In this document: positions 44,886-55,789 of the stretch, in pieces
Position numbering within the stretch: the stretch's first letter is position 1
How the letters are laid out: each line of letters starts with the position of its first letter
Origin: Acinetobacter pittii
GTDB taxonomy: Bacteria > Pseudomonadota > Gammaproteobacteria > Pseudomonadales > Moraxellaceae
NCBI RefSeq assembly: GCF_034064985.1
Contig: NZ_CP139249.1
Span: forward strand, 124,001-188,000
Length of the DNA stretch: 64,000 bases
Reading direction: 5' to 3'
The notes under the pieces: model-generated
Told to the model about the DNA's origin: nothing
Databases searched by the model: none
The model's input: only the letters and a program-made list of their open reading frames with translations
Made by a program: the position numbers and the translations under genes

Positions 44886-45491
44886 ATGGGCATTTATGCT
44901 AGCCAGAGAAACGACATGCAAGAATTTCTGATTTCTACTTCAATTGTTGCCCTCGCTGAAATGGGCGATAAAACCCAATTATTGGCCCTTTTACTGTCTG
45001 CACGTTTCCGTAAGCCAATCCCTATTCTTATTGCGATTCTTTTAGCGACTCTAATTAATCATGGTATTTCTGCTGTACTTGGACAGTGGATTACGACCGT
45101 GTTGAGCCCCGAAATCTTAGTCTGGGTTCTTGCAGCTGGTTTCATTGGTATGGCGTTCTGGATGCTTATTCCAGATAAGCTCGATGATGAAACAGATAGT
45201 ATTAATAGATGGCAAAAGTTTGGTGTTTTTGGCGCAACCTTTATTCTATTTTTCTTGGCTGAAATTGGCGATAAAACCCAAATAGCAACAGTCGCTTTAG
45301 CTGCACGTTACGACAGCATCTTTTGGGTGATGTTAGGTACAACCTTAGGAATGATGATTGCTAATGCACCTGCTGTATTTATTGGTAATAAATTGGCTGA
45401 ACGTTTATCTATCTCGCTCATTCATAAAATTGGTGCTGCTATTTTCTTAATTGTAGGTATCTCTACTTTAGTACAGCATTATTTCTTTTAA
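44886..45491 (+). CDS. TMEM165/GDT1 (UPF0016) family cation exporter, probable Mn2+ efflux
   Basis: A 201-residue, six-helix membrane protein with two copies of the family motif: ALAEMGDKTQLLALLL and FLAEIGDKTQIATVALAARY, arising from an internal duplication. Members such as MneA export manganese; the Mn2+-type riboswitch in the leader strongly supports that function here. The ATG at 44886 has AGGAG and AGAGG upstream; ATG 44916 (MQEFLIS) is an alternative that fits the family start better. A bidirectional terminator follows. Confidence 0.9.
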   Translation: MGIYASQRNDMQEFLISTSIVALAEMGDKTQLLALLLSARFRKPIPILIAILLATLINHGISAVLGQWITTVLSPEILVWVLAAGFIGMAFWMLIPDKLDDETDSINRWQKFGVFGATFILFFLAEIGDKTQIATVALAARYDSIFWVMLGTTLGMMIANAPAVFIGNKLAERLSISLIHKIGAAIFLIVGISTLVQHYFF

Positions 45492-45507
45492 CACATTTTA
45501 AGCCGCC

Positions 45508-45539
45508 AAAAAAACGCACTCGAATCGAGTGCGTTTTTT
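45508..45539. terminator. Bidirectional terminator
   Basis: AAAAAACGCACTCG-AAT-CGAGTGCGTTTTTT, serving the exporter gene and the convergent TonB receptor gene. Confidence 0.92.
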
Positions 45540-45549
45540 ATAGTTAATT

Positions 45550-47706
45550 TTAATAGTTAAATTTCACAGTAAAGTTAATTTGACGTGGATTACCTAAAGT
45601 CACCAAATTTTCATTTAAGGCGCCTGCATAGTAATCTTTATCGAATAGATTACGGATCGCAAGTTGAGCACCCCAATGTCCTGCATCATAGCCAGCTTCT
45701 GTATCAAATACGGTATAGCCTGGAATATGGACATCTAATTTATCCATAGTTTTATAGGTTTCACCTCGGAATCCACCGCCGACATACCAACCAAGTTTTG
45801 AGGCAGGGTCAAATTTATAACGCACTGATAAGCTATAAGCATGCTCAGGAATATTGTCGAGTGCTTTTCCTACATTGCTCACGTTTGCATCTTTACTAAT
45901 TTCAGCATCAATTGTGTAGGTATAAGCAGCTGTTAATTTTAAACCTTCTAAAATTTCTGCGCTGAGCTCAGTCTCGATACCACGAGTTAACTGTTCACCA
46001 CGTTGTACTTTTTCATTTGGATTTACTGAATCATTAACTACTACGTTCTGACGTTTTAAATCATACCAAGCGATAGCACCTTGAACTCGTTGATCTGGGC
46101 TTTGTAATTTCATTCCGACTTCAACCTGTTTCCCTTCTTCAGGTTTGAATGGATTATTATTTACATCAGTACCGCTATTTGGGGTAAATGAAGTGGCATA
46201 GCTGACATAAGGAGCCACAATGTCATTAAGGGTATACATGACAGAGGCACTGCCCGTAAATGCATTGTCTGATTGTTTACTCGTATTGCTATTAACCAAA
46301 CTTGTAGTTTGAGTTTGAGCCCAGTCTTGACGACCAGATAAGCTTAAAAGTAATTGGTCATTAAGCTGAATGCGGTCACGTAAATAAAGCCCTAAATATT
46401 TGAGACGGTTGATATCACGAACATTTTGAGTCAATTTTACATTTTGACCGTAAACGGGGTCATAGATATTTAAATCGCCAATATCGTATTTATCATTGGT
46501 GTAATCACTTTTTTCCTGAAAACCATCTACCCCAATATTAAGGTCGTGTTGCATGCCATATAAATCAAACTGTTTATTTAAACGGTTATCGATGGCAAAG
46601 CTTAAATTATCAATAATTTGGTGGCGGCTATTATTTTTACGGCTAATGGTTGTGTAGTCAATTTCACCTTGTTTGTTTTTTGCCCAAAAGTTGCTGCCCG
46701 TGCGAGCAAAGACAGCAGTACCATCCATTTCAGTTTTTTGTACGGCAAAGTTCTGATTAAAGTTCCAACCATTATCAAAAGCGTGTTTAAAGGTATAACC
46801 TGTGCGGTAAACATCTGCTTCATATTTACCAAAATTAGGATCGCCAATATATAAACTTCGGTCTATAGCGCCGTTAGGGTTATCTTTTAATGTACCAATG
46901 ACAGGTAAGCCTTGTTGACGAATGTATTCGCGATGCTGATAGCTTGCGATGACAGATAGATCAGTGTTATCCCCTAAGTCAAAGTTATAAGAGGGGGAAA
47001 TGTAGTAATTTTTAAAATATACATAATCTGTTGGGTCATCTTGATCCGAGATACGACCATTTAAACGGAAAGCACCTTTTTCACTATTATTAGGGCTATA
47101 GTTTAAATCGAACGTTCCTTCTTTAAGGTTGTAGCTGCCATAAGTCATACTGGCCCGAGCAAAGCTTTCAGCTTGAGGGCGTTTAGTCACTAAGTTGACC
47201 ATGCCTCCTGGAGCAACCAAACCAAAATTAATAGATGCAGGCCCTTTTAAAACTTGTACCTGATCCATGCCTGATAACTCAGTAGCAACATACGTATTTT
47301 GGCCTACTCTTAAGCCATCTACATAAACTGAATCAGAAGAAGTTTGTCCTCGAATAACAAAATCATCCCAACCACGACGACCAAGTTTCCCAGCTTCTAC
47401 GCCTGCGACACCTTCAAGTGCATCTGCTAAAGTTCTTGCTTGTTTCTGGTCAAGCTGTTCGCGGGTTACTACCGAAACCGACTGAGCAGTTTTAAATAAG
47501 GGTGCATCTGATTTTAAGGCAGAGTTTGCTTTCGTTGCGACATAAGGTGAAGTGCTTTCTTTTTGCGCTTGAACAGAAATTGTGGGTAGGACATTGGTTG
47601 AATTTCCTTGTTCTGTTATTTCTTCAGCGTGACTTGCTGTCATCGAAGTAAAAATAGCAACTGCTAACAATGTTTTTGAAGTCGAAAAACGGAAGGGTTG
47701 AGTCAT
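45550..47706 (-). CDS. TonB-dependent siderophore receptor (FhuA/FhuE-like)
   Basis: A 718-residue outer-membrane receptor with signal peptide (KTLLAVAIFTSMTASHA), a TonB-box region (NVLPTISVQAQ), plug domain (APLFKTAQSVSVVTREQLDQKQARTLADALEGVAGVEAG, GWDDFVIRGQ, MDQVQVLKGPASINFGLVAPGGMVNLVTKRP) and barrel ending in RQINFTVKFNY. The plug wording is that of the hydroxamate/ferrichrome-type group, so an Fe3+-hydroxamate is the likeliest ligand, not proved. ATG 47706 (MTQPFRF) is chosen; a GTG at 47724 is in frame. A Fur box lies about 30-50 bases upstream. Confidence 0.9.
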   Translation of the reverse strand: MTQPFRFSTSKTLLAVAIFTSMTASHAEEITEQGNSTNVLPTISVQAQKESTSPYVATKANSALKSDAPLFKTAQSVSVVTREQLDQKQARTLADALEGVAGVEAGKLGRRGWDDFVIRGQTSSDSVYVDGLRVGQNTYVATELSGMDQVQVLKGPASINFGLVAPGGMVNLVTKRPQAESFARASMTYGSYNLKEGTFDLNYSPNNSEKGAFRLNGRISDQDDPTDYVYFKNYYISPSYNFDLGDNTDLSVIASYQHREYIRQQGLPVIGTLKDNPNGAIDRSLYIGDPNFGKYEADVYRTGYTFKHAFDNGWNFNQNFAVQKTEMDGTAVFARTGSNFWAKNKQGEIDYTTISRKNNSRHQIIDNLSFAIDNRLNKQFDLYGMQHDLNIGVDGFQEKSDYTNDKYDIGDLNIYDPVYGQNVKLTQNVRDINRLKYLGLYLRDRIQLNDQLLLSLSGRQDWAQTQTTSLVNSNTSKQSDNAFTGSASVMYTLNDIVAPYVSYATSFTPNSGTDVNNNPFKPEEGKQVEVGMKLQSPDQRVQGAIAWYDLKRQNVVVNDSVNPNEKVQRGEQLTRGIETELSAEILEGLKLTAAYTYTIDAEISKDANVSNVGKALDNIPEHAYSLSVRYKFDPASKLGWYVGGGFRGETYKTMDKLDVHIPGYTVFDTEAGYDAGHWGAQLAIRNLFDKDYYAGALNENLVTLGNPRQINFTVKFNY

Positions 47707-47737
47707 GGGAGGCCTAAGCAGCACAAAAAGTAAATTT

Positions 47738-47756
47738 GATAATGAGAATTATTTTA
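47738..47756. promoter_or_regulatory. Fur box upstream of the second TonB receptor
   Basis: GATAATGAGAATTATTTTA matches the 19-base Fur consensus at about 15 positions. It predicts iron-repressed expression of the receptor. Confidence 0.7.
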
Positions 47757-47933
47757 ATTTATTGCGAATTAATTTTAAATAACATTATGATTCATTTCTA
47801 AAATAAGAAAATCCAAATCCATTTTAAAATATTATGAGAAAAATCAAACAATTCATTGCAAGAGTTGTTGAATCCCTTTATTTTATCATGGATATAAAAA
47901 TATTTAATATTCAAAGCTTTTTTGGGGAATTTT

Positions 47934-48731
47934 ATGGGGGTTGAAAAAACAACGTCGCAGATATTATTTGATAATGGCGTACATAAATGTATTAGTTTTA
48001 CCAGTTTGGTCAAAGGGGAAGGTATCCAAGCCAATCAATTTTTAATTATTGACCATGAACGTGCTGCTGTAATCGACCCAGGTGGCGATTTGACCTATGT
48101 TCCATTAACAATGGAATTAAATAAATATACTCGATTAAAAAATTTGGACTATGTGATGGCTTCGCATCAGGATCCGGACATTATTACCTCAATGCCACGC
48201 TGGTTAGTCTATACCGACGCTAAAGTCGTGGCGTCAAAATTATGGGCACGATTCTTACCGCACCTAAATTCCTCATTTATGAGTGATCGTATGAAAGGTA
48301 ATTGGGAAGACCGCCTTATTGAATTGCCTGACCGTGGCCAAGTGATTCAATTGGGCGAGTCAAAGCTTGTGGTGATTCCTGCACATTTTCTACATTCGGT
48401 GGGTAATTTCCAGTTTTATGATCCAGTCGCTAAAATTTTATTTTCGGGTGATATGGGCGCCTCGATTGTTGAAGATGCTAATCAGCCTTTAAAAGATTTC
48501 GATACGCACGTCATGAAAATGAAAGCCTTTCATCAACGTTATATGTGCTCTAATAAGGTTATCCGTTTGTGGGTCAATATGGTGCGCCAGATGGATATCG
48601 AAATGATTGTGCCTCAGCACGGTAGTCCATTTATGGGTAAAGAAATGGTCAATCAGTTTTTAGACTGGATTGAAACGTTAGCTTGTGGTGTTGATTTGAT
48701 GACAGAACAGGTTTTTAGTTGTCCAACCTAA
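47934..48731 (+). CDS. Metallo-beta-lactamase-fold protein of the ODP (flavodiiron-like) type
   Basis: A 265-residue protein with the MBL fold but the ligand pattern of oxygen-binding diiron proteins: ASHQDPDI in place of HxHxDH, then PAHFLHSVGNFQFYDPVAKILFSGDMGAS and VPQHGSPFMG near the end. This resembles the diiron domain of flavodiiron O2/NO reductases without the flavodoxin part. Whether it binds iron and reduces oxygen or NO, or is a sensor, is unknown. TTGGGGA precedes ATG 47934; a TTG at 47922 is in frame but unlikely. The YkgJ-family gene follows at once and may be co-transcribed. Confidence 0.82.
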   Translation: MGVEKTTSQILFDNGVHKCISFTSLVKGEGIQANQFLIIDHERAAVIDPGGDLTYVPLTMELNKYTRLKNLDYVMASHQDPDIITSMPRWLVYTDAKVVASKLWARFLPHLNSSFMSDRMKGNWEDRLIELPDRGQVIQLGESKLVVIPAHFLHSVGNFQFYDPVAKILFSGDMGASIVEDANQPLKDFDTHVMKMKAFHQRYMCSNKVIRLWVNMVRQMDIEMIVPQHGSPFMGKEMVNQFLDWIETLACGVDLMTEQVFSCPT

Positions 48732-48820
48732 AAAATGCGATTCATTATCTTGAGTCCAATTTGAATTTTTTTAGTATTTTCCGTCGCAGAAAAATTTTTG
48801 ATGACGAGAATTTGAATAAA

Positions 48821-49186
48821 ATGTTATCTCAAGTTGCGACTCCAGATGAGTGCCTACGCTGTGGGGCATGTTGTGCACATTTTCGGGTTTCATTTTACTG
48901 GGCCGAGGCCGAGGTAATAGATGAACATCTAGTTGAACCTTTGACACCTGTTTATTCTTGTATGCGTGGAACCAATCAGCCTGAGCCGCGGTGTCAGGCT
49001 TTGACGGGTGAAATTGGTAAAGAGGTGGGTTGTACCATCTATGCTGCACGTAGTTCTACCTGTAGAGAGGTGCAGATTGCTGATGAGCAATGTAATAAGG
49101 CTCGTTTAGCGCATCAGCTTATTCCTCTTATTCAAGTTAGCCTAGCAGATTCAGAGAATGATCACGACTATGATCAGGTGAGTTAA
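48821..49186 (+). CDS. YkgJ-family cysteine-cluster protein
   Basis: A 121-residue protein with the CxxCxACC motif (ECLRCGACCAHFRVSFYWAEAEV), YSCMRGTNQPEPRCQAL, GCTIYAARSSTC and EQCNKAR. These eight or more cysteines form the conserved metal-binding cluster (UPF0153), and the text is close to that of E. coli YkgJ. The family is predicted to bind iron-sulphur or zinc. ATG 48821 matches the family start; a TTG at 48719 overlapping the previous gene is also in frame. Function unknown. Confidence 0.8.
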   Translation: MLSQVATPDECLRCGACCAHFRVSFYWAEAEVIDEHLVEPLTPVYSCMRGTNQPEPRCQALTGEIGKEVGCTIYAARSSTCREVQIADEQCNKARLAHQLIPLIQVSLADSENDHDYDQVS

Positions 49187-49294
49187 ATATCAGCTAACAT
49201 GATAATAAGTGGGAAATATTTAGAGTAGCTGGACATCTATTGCTGAAAAAGGCAAAGATTATATGAAAATTGCATCGAAATTTGTTTATAATAG

Positions 49295-50788
<1,494 letters not shown>

Positions 50789-50812
50789 ATTTTGGTAACC
50801 AAAACAATCAAG

Positions 50813-50840
50813 AAAGCCGTCATTACACTGACGGCTTTTT
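50813..50840 (+). terminator. Terminator after guaB
   Basis: AAAGCCGTCA/TGACGGCTTT with TTACAC loop and T tail. Confidence 0.9.
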
Positions 50841-50937
50841 GTTTTTGGTGTAAAGTAAATTTGACGAAAAGAAATATGGCGGAATTGCCATATATGAAGT
50901 AAGCCACGGTTGAAGTGGCGTAAGAATGAGATAAGCT

Positions 50938-52275
50938 ATGAGTTATTTTGGAACGGATGGTATTCGTGGAAAATTTGGGCAAATGCCTATTACTCCAGAG
51001 TTTGCTTTAAAACTCGGTTTTGCTGCAGGGAAGGTATTAAAACGAACGAGTCCGAAAAATAAGCCACTTGTTGTATTAGGAAAAGACACTCGTTTATCTG
51101 GTTATATTTTAGAGTCTGCTTTGCAGGCAGGTTTGAACGCTGCTGGCGTGTATGTTCATTTACTTGGTCCATTACCAACACCAGCAATTGCACACCTTAC
51201 TCGTGCTTTACATGCCCATGCAGGTATTGTTATCTCTGCTTCGCATAATCCATATTTTGATAATGGTATTAAATTCTTCTCAAGCGAAGGCAAAAAATTA
51301 CCAGATTCGTTGCAAGAAGAAATTAACCTTGAATTAGAAAAAGATTTATTAATTGAGGATACTGCAAACTTAGGTAAAAGTGTTCGCGTAACTGATGCAA
51401 ACGGTCGCTATATTGAATTTTGTAAATCTACTTTCCCTTACCATTTCGACTTAAATAATTTAAAGATCGTATTGGACTGTGCTCATGGCGCTGCATATAG
51501 CGTTGGGCCTTCAGTTTTTCGTGAGTTAGGGGCAAAAGTTGTTGCTTTATATAATGAGCCAGATGGCCTAAATATTAATGAAGGCTGTGGCTCAACTCAC
51601 CCTGAAAACCTACAAAAAGCAGTAGTTGAGCACGAAGCAGATTTAGGGATTGCCTTTGATGGCGATGCTGACCGTGTAGTGATGGTCGATAAGTTTGGTA
51701 ACTTAATTGATGGCGACCATATTTTATATATTTTAGCGACTCAAGCTCAGAAAAAACCAGCAGGTGTTGTTGGTACTGTCATGAGTAATATGGCACTTGA
51801 AGTTGCACTTGAAAAAGCGAATGTTGGTTTTGTACGTGCTAAGGTTGGCGACCGATATGTATTACAAGCTTTAGAAGAAAACGGCTGGGTAACAGGTGGT
51901 GAGCCTTCTGGTCATATTCTAACTTTAGACAAGAGCACAACTGGTGATGCGATTATTGCAGCGCTTCAAGTTTTAACCGTGATGGTCGAGCAAAATAAGG
52001 CTCTTCATGAACTGGTTCAAGACTTTAAACTATTCCCGCAAATTCTTGTGAATGTACGTTTAGAACAAATGCTTGACCCGTATTCAATTCCGGCATTGGT
52101 TACTGAATTTGATAAAGCAGAAGAGCAGCTTAAAGGCCGTGGTCGTATCTTGATTCGTAAATCAGGAACTGAGCCTGTGATTCGTGTCATGGTTGAAGGT
52201 GATAACGAGCAAGAAGTAAATGCTTTGGCTGAGCACTTGGCAAATGCGGTACGTTCACAAGCACAAGTTGCGTAA
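50938..52275 (+). CDS. glmM: Phosphoglucosamine mutase
   Basis: A 445-residue phosphohexomutase converting glucosamine-6-P to glucosamine-1-P for UDP-GlcNAc. It has [12 protein letters not shown] at the start, the active serine in [18 protein letters not shown], the metal loop [21 protein letters not shown] and [15 protein letters not shown]. It is close to pdxH (9 bases), and recJ follows, giving a three-gene run. Confidence 0.98.
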   Translation: MSYFGTDGIRGKFGQMPITPEFALKLGFAAGKVLKRTSPKNKPLVVLGKDTRLSGYILESALQAGLNAAGVYVHLLGPLPTPAIAHLTRALHAHAGIVISASHNPYFDNGIKFFSSEGKKLPDSLQEEINLELEKDLLIEDTANLGKSVRVTDANGRYIEFCKSTFPYHFDLNNLKIVLDCAHGAAYSVGPSVFRELGAKVVALYNEPDGLNINEGCGSTHPENLQKAVVEHEADLGIAFDGDADRVVMVDKFGNLIDGDHILYILATQAQKKPAGVVGTVMSNMALEVALEKANVGFVRAKVGDRYVLQALEENGWVTGGEPSGHILTLDKSTTGDAIIAALQVLTVMVEQNKALHELVQDFKLFPQILVNVRLEQMLDPYSIPALVTEFDKAEEQLKGRGRILIRKSGTEPVIRVMVEGDNEQEVNALAEHLANAVRSQAQVA

Positions 52276-52284
52276 GGTGATGAC

Positions 52285-52941
52285 ATGAGTGATGTCATTA
52301 AAGATTTAAGTGAGTTGCGCTTAAGTTATGAGCAAGGAGAATTGCATGAGGGGCAGGTTGAATCTAATCCTCATCAGCAGTTTTTGGGTTGGTTTAACCA
52401 TGCTCTAGCAGCGAATTTACATGAACCGTATGCAATGTCATTAGCAACAGCAGGTGCGAATGGCAGACCCCATGTTCGAACAGTTTTGTTACGTGGGGCC
52501 ACAGAATCTGGGTATGATTTTTATACTAACTATGACAGTCAAAAAGGTATAGATTTGGCAGAAAACCCATATGCCGAATTATTATTTTACTGGCCAAGTT
52601 TAGAGCGTCAGGTGAGAGTTGGTGGTCATGTAGTTAAAATTGCTGAGCAAGAATCTACAGATTATTATCTTAAACGACCACGTGATAGCCAGATTGCAGC
52701 ACATATCAGTACTCCACAAAGTGGTAAAATTGAAAGTCGCGAGTTGTTACAACAGCGTTTTCAAGACTTGCAACAACAAGTTCAAAGCCGTGAAGTGCTT
52801 GATAAGCCAGAGTTCTGGGGAGGCTATCGTCTGCAACCAGATTATTATGAATTCTGGCAGGGAAGACCAAATCGTTTACATGACCGCTTAAGTTATGAAA
52901 AAATCGATGGTCAATGGACGCTGCACCGACTGATGCCTTAA
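52285..52941 (+). CDS. pdxH: Pyridoxamine 5'-phosphate oxidase
   Basis: A 218-residue FMN enzyme making pyridoxal 5'-phosphate. Family signs are AMSLATAGANGRPHVRTVLLRG, YDFYTNYDSQKGIDLAENP, FYWPSLERQVRVGGHV, the PRDSQIAAHISTPQS loop and the C-terminal FWQGRPNRLHDR and WTLHRLMP. AAGGTGA precedes ATG. Its TAA directly touches the ATG of recJ. Confidence 0.97.
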   Translation: MSDVIKDLSELRLSYEQGELHEGQVESNPHQQFLGWFNHALAANLHEPYAMSLATAGANGRPHVRTVLLRGATESGYDFYTNYDSQKGIDLAENPYAELLFYWPSLERQVRVGGHVVKIAEQESTDYYLKRPRDSQIAAHISTPQSGKIESRELLQQRFQDLQQQVQSREVLDKPEFWGGYRLQPDYYEFWQGRPNRLHDRLSYEKIDGQWTLHRLMP

Positions 52942-54642
52942 ATGACAAAAATACAAATCAAACAAAGACCTTTATTAACACGCCCTGAACAGTTTCAGGG
53001 CGTGCCTCCGTTTATTGCTGAAATTTTGGCAAGGCGTGGAGTACAATCTGAACAGGAATTAGAGCTAAAGCTTAAGAATTTATTAGCCCCACAGCTCAAG
53101 GGGCTAGAAACTGCTGTGGCATTAATAGATCAAGCTATTGATGAGCAGAAAAAAATTGTTATTGTCGGTGATTACGATGCCGATGGAGCAACCAGTACAG
53201 CGTTAATGGTATTGGTGCTTCGCGATATGGGAGCACAAGTCGACTATTTGGTTCCAGACCGATTTAAATATGGTTATGGACTTACCCCAGCAATTGCAGA
53301 GCTTGCACATCAAACTTATCAACCCGATTTATTAATTACTGTTGATAATGGGATTTCCAGCCATGCTGGTGTTGATGCGGCACAGGCACTGGGCATGCAA
53401 GTAGTTATTACAGATCACCATTTAACTACTAAAGAAACACCGCTTGCAGAAGCAGTTGTAAACCCAAATCAGTTAGGCTGTGATTTTCCGAGTAAAGCAC
53501 TTGCAGGTGTTGGCGTTGCATTTTATGTGCTGGCCAATTTAGCAAGTTTACGTAGTAAGCAAGGTAAAAGTACGAGTAAAGTCACTCAATATCTAGACTT
53601 GGTTGCTTTGGGAACGTATGCCGATGTTGCTGTCCTAGATTATAACAACCGTATTTTGGTTGATGCAGGCGTGAAGCGTATTCAGCAACATCAATGTCGA
53701 ATCGGAATATTGGCGTTGCTAGATATTGCTGGCCGTGAGGCTTCATCTTTGCGTGCACAAGATTTAGGTTTTGTTTTAGGCCCGCGTATTAACGCTGCTG
53801 GACGCATGGAGAGCATGCGTATAGGCATTGAATGTTTGTTAGCTGACACTATGGAATCTGCCTATCCGATCGCGAGACAATTAAATCAATTAAATATAGA
53901 GCGCCGTCAAATCGAAGGGGAAATGAAGCAACAAGCCTTATCTGCTTTAGATAGCTTGCAGCTCTCAAAAGAAGACATTCCTCCAGCTCTTGTACTCTTC
54001 GAAGAAAACTGGCATCAAGGTGTGATTGGGATTGTTGCAGGGCGTTTAAAAGAACAATTTCATCGCCCCACTATTGTGTTTGCACCTGATGAAGATGGTA
54101 TTCATATAAAAGGATCTGCACGTTCAATTGATGGAGTGCATATTCGAGATACGATTGAACAGGTTGCTGAACAACATCCAGAATTGGTGAGCCATTTCGG
54201 TGGTCATGCAGCAGCAGCGGGTTTAACTATACGTAAAGAAAACTTCGAAGCTTTTAAAACTGCATTTACCAATTGCATTGCAGCAATGGAAGAATCTTTA
54301 TTTCAAGCAACGCTATGGACGGATGGAGAACTCCCTGCTTCGGCTTTGCAACTAAATACATTAGATTGGATAGAACAGTTGGGGCCTTGGGGACAAAAAT
54401 TCCCTTTTCCTCAGTTTGAGGGGCATTTTAAAGTTATTGATTATCGCTGGCTTAAAGAAACGCATTTGAAGCTTAAATTAGCACTCGACCAATACAGTTT
54501 TGATGCAATTGCTTTTAATGCAGCAGGCCGTTTTGAATTTGACCCAATGCGGGATTATGTACATTTAGTCTATGAAATAGATCGTAATGCATTTAATGGC
54601 AATGTGAATTTACAATTACGCATCGTACATTTAAACCAATAA
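52942..54642 (+). CDS. recJ: Single-stranded-DNA-specific exonuclease RecJ
   Basis: A 566-residue 5'-3' exonuclease of the DHH family used in recombination and repair. Motifs: VIVGDYDADGATSTALMVL (motif I), LLITVDNGISSH, VVITDHHLTT (DHH), NPNQLGCDFPSKALAGVGVAF, FVLGPRINAAGRM, and in the DHHA1 domain ENWHQGVIGIVAGRLKEQF, KGSARSIDG and SHFGGHAAAAGLTI. The C-terminal OB-like domain is present. No intergenic base separates it from pdxH. Confidence 0.97.
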   Translation: MTKIQIKQRPLLTRPEQFQGVPPFIAEILARRGVQSEQELELKLKNLLAPQLKGLETAVALIDQAIDEQKKIVIVGDYDADGATSTALMVLVLRDMGAQVDYLVPDRFKYGYGLTPAIAELAHQTYQPDLLITVDNGISSHAGVDAAQALGMQVVITDHHLTTKETPLAEAVVNPNQLGCDFPSKALAGVGVAFYVLANLASLRSKQGKSTSKVTQYLDLVALGTYADVAVLDYNNRILVDAGVKRIQQHQCRIGILALLDIAGREASSLRAQDLGFVLGPRINAAGRMESMRIGIECLLADTMESAYPIARQLNQLNIERRQIEGEMKQQALSALDSLQLSKEDIPPALVLFEENWHQGVIGIVAGRLKEQFHRPTIVFAPDEDGIHIKGSARSIDGVHIRDTIEQVAEQHPELVSHFGGHAAAAGLTIRKENFEAFKTAFTNCIAAMEESLFQATLWTDGELPASALQLNTLDWIEQLGPWGQKFPFPQFEGHFKVIDYRWLKETHLKLKLALDQYSFDAIAFNAAGRFEFDPMRDYVHLVYEIDRNAFNGNVNLQLRIVHLNQ

Positions 54643-54671
54643 AAAAATCCGCTCAATTGAGCGGATTTTTT
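54641..54671. terminator. Bidirectional terminator between recJ and the porin gene
   Basis: AATCCGCTC-AATT-GAGCGGATT with A and T runs on the outside. Confidence 0.9.
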
Positions 54672-54687
54672 ATGACTTTAGGCTTGA

Positions 54688-55455
54688 TTAGAAGCGGTAT
54701 GCTGCACGAACACCATAAGTGTTGTCGTTATCACCAAATCCAACACGGCCTTCAACACTTACTTGCTGATTTAAGAATTTTTTAGCATTGATACCAAATT
54801 CATCTTTATCAGTTAAGTCGTTGTTGTAGTAATCAGCACCAACACTTAAAGTTTTGTCGATGTAGTAGTCACCACGAACTTTATATTCGTCTAGATCACC
54901 AAATGCACCGAACGCTTCAAGGTTTACGTCATGTTGGCCTACTTGAGTTACGTATTTAGCACGAACTGTTGGATCAGCGCCGTCTTTACCGTCTTTTTCG
55001 TCGTAGCCTTTAACACCTAAAGCAAGTAATAAACCTGGAGCTGGTAAATAACCTACTTCAGCTGCATAAGTCGTTACTTTGCTATCAATATTGGTGTTGT
55101 CGACTTCACGCTCATTTCGACCTACATCACCGCTAAGGTAGAAATCTGAGTTAGGAACGTAATATTCAACACCTACGCCATATTGAGTATCTTTTGTACC
55201 GCTGTTATCGCCATAGTTGATAAGGGCGTTAACGTTACTTGCACGGCTTAAGAAAGCTGCTTCAGCAAGTGGAGCGTTACGAGTTTGAACAGGATTAAAG
55301 TAATAAGTCCCGTCAACACCGAATTTACTTACGCTGCTACCGTTGTCTGGATCAAGATAATTGTAAGAACCACCAACTTCAGCTTGGTAAGCGTTTGCTG
55401 CGCCACTCACTGCGAGTGCAGATAAAAGAGCTGATGCAATTGCTAGTTTTTTCAT
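54688..55455 (-). CDS. Putative porin, Omp33-36-like family (copy 1)
   Basis: A 255-residue precursor with signal peptide MKKLAIASALLSALAVSGAANA and a beta-barrel ending in NTYGVRAAYRF. YQAEVGGSYNYLD, GTYYFNPVQTRNAPLAEAAFLSRASNVNALINY, AEVGYLPAPGLLLALGVKGYDEKDG and VRAKYVTQVGQHDVNLEAFGAF resemble the Acinetobacter Omp33-36 type of water/solute channel. It is a diverged tandem paralogue of the protein at 55790-56650. Both run on the minus strand with a terminator between them, so each has its own promoter. Confidence 0.8.
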   Translation of the reverse strand: MKKLAIASALLSALAVSGAANAYQAEVGGSYNYLDPDNGSSVSKFGVDGTYYFNPVQTRNAPLAEAAFLSRASNVNALINYGDNSGTKDTQYGVGVEYYVPNSDFYLSGDVGRNEREVDNTNIDSKVTTYAAEVGYLPAPGLLLALGVKGYDEKDGKDGADPTVRAKYVTQVGQHDVNLEAFGAFGDLDEYKVRGDYYIDKTLSVGADYYNNDLTDKDEFGINAKKFLNQQVSVEGRVGFGDNDNTYGVRAAYRF

Positions 55456-55789
55456 GGAATCTCTCCCCTCTAAAAAGCGATTTTATAAATGTTTTGTTAC
55501 AACTTTTAGTCTAGACGAAAAAGCTTTGTCGTCAATCTTGCGCAAGTAACCGTACTGTAACCGTGTGATATTTATGTAAACTAATTTAATTTAAGATATT
55601 GATTTTAAAATATAAAAACATAATGTTTTATTTTATTAAAATTGAGGATATTTTGTGTAGATCATAAAGAATGCTGTAAAAGTACCCAATTTTGTATGAG
55701 GATGTTACCAATTAAACTTAAAATAAAATGAAAAATGCCCAAGGGAAATCCCTTGAGCATTCATATTTTTAATAATAAGTAATTATAAA
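55456..55789. other. Intergenic region between the tandem porins
   Basis: A 334-base A+T-rich gap. Near 55734-55761 is a minus-strand terminator for the upstream porin. The rest must hold the promoter and leader of the 54688-55455 porin; a short potential hairpin GACGA...TCGTC lies near 55514-55533. No reading frame of interest seen. Confidence 0.6.
55734..55761 (-). terminator. Terminator of the upstream porin gene
   Basis: On the minus strand AATGCTCAAGGG/CCCTTGGGCATT (one T-G wobble) followed by TTTCATTTT. Confidence 0.8.
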
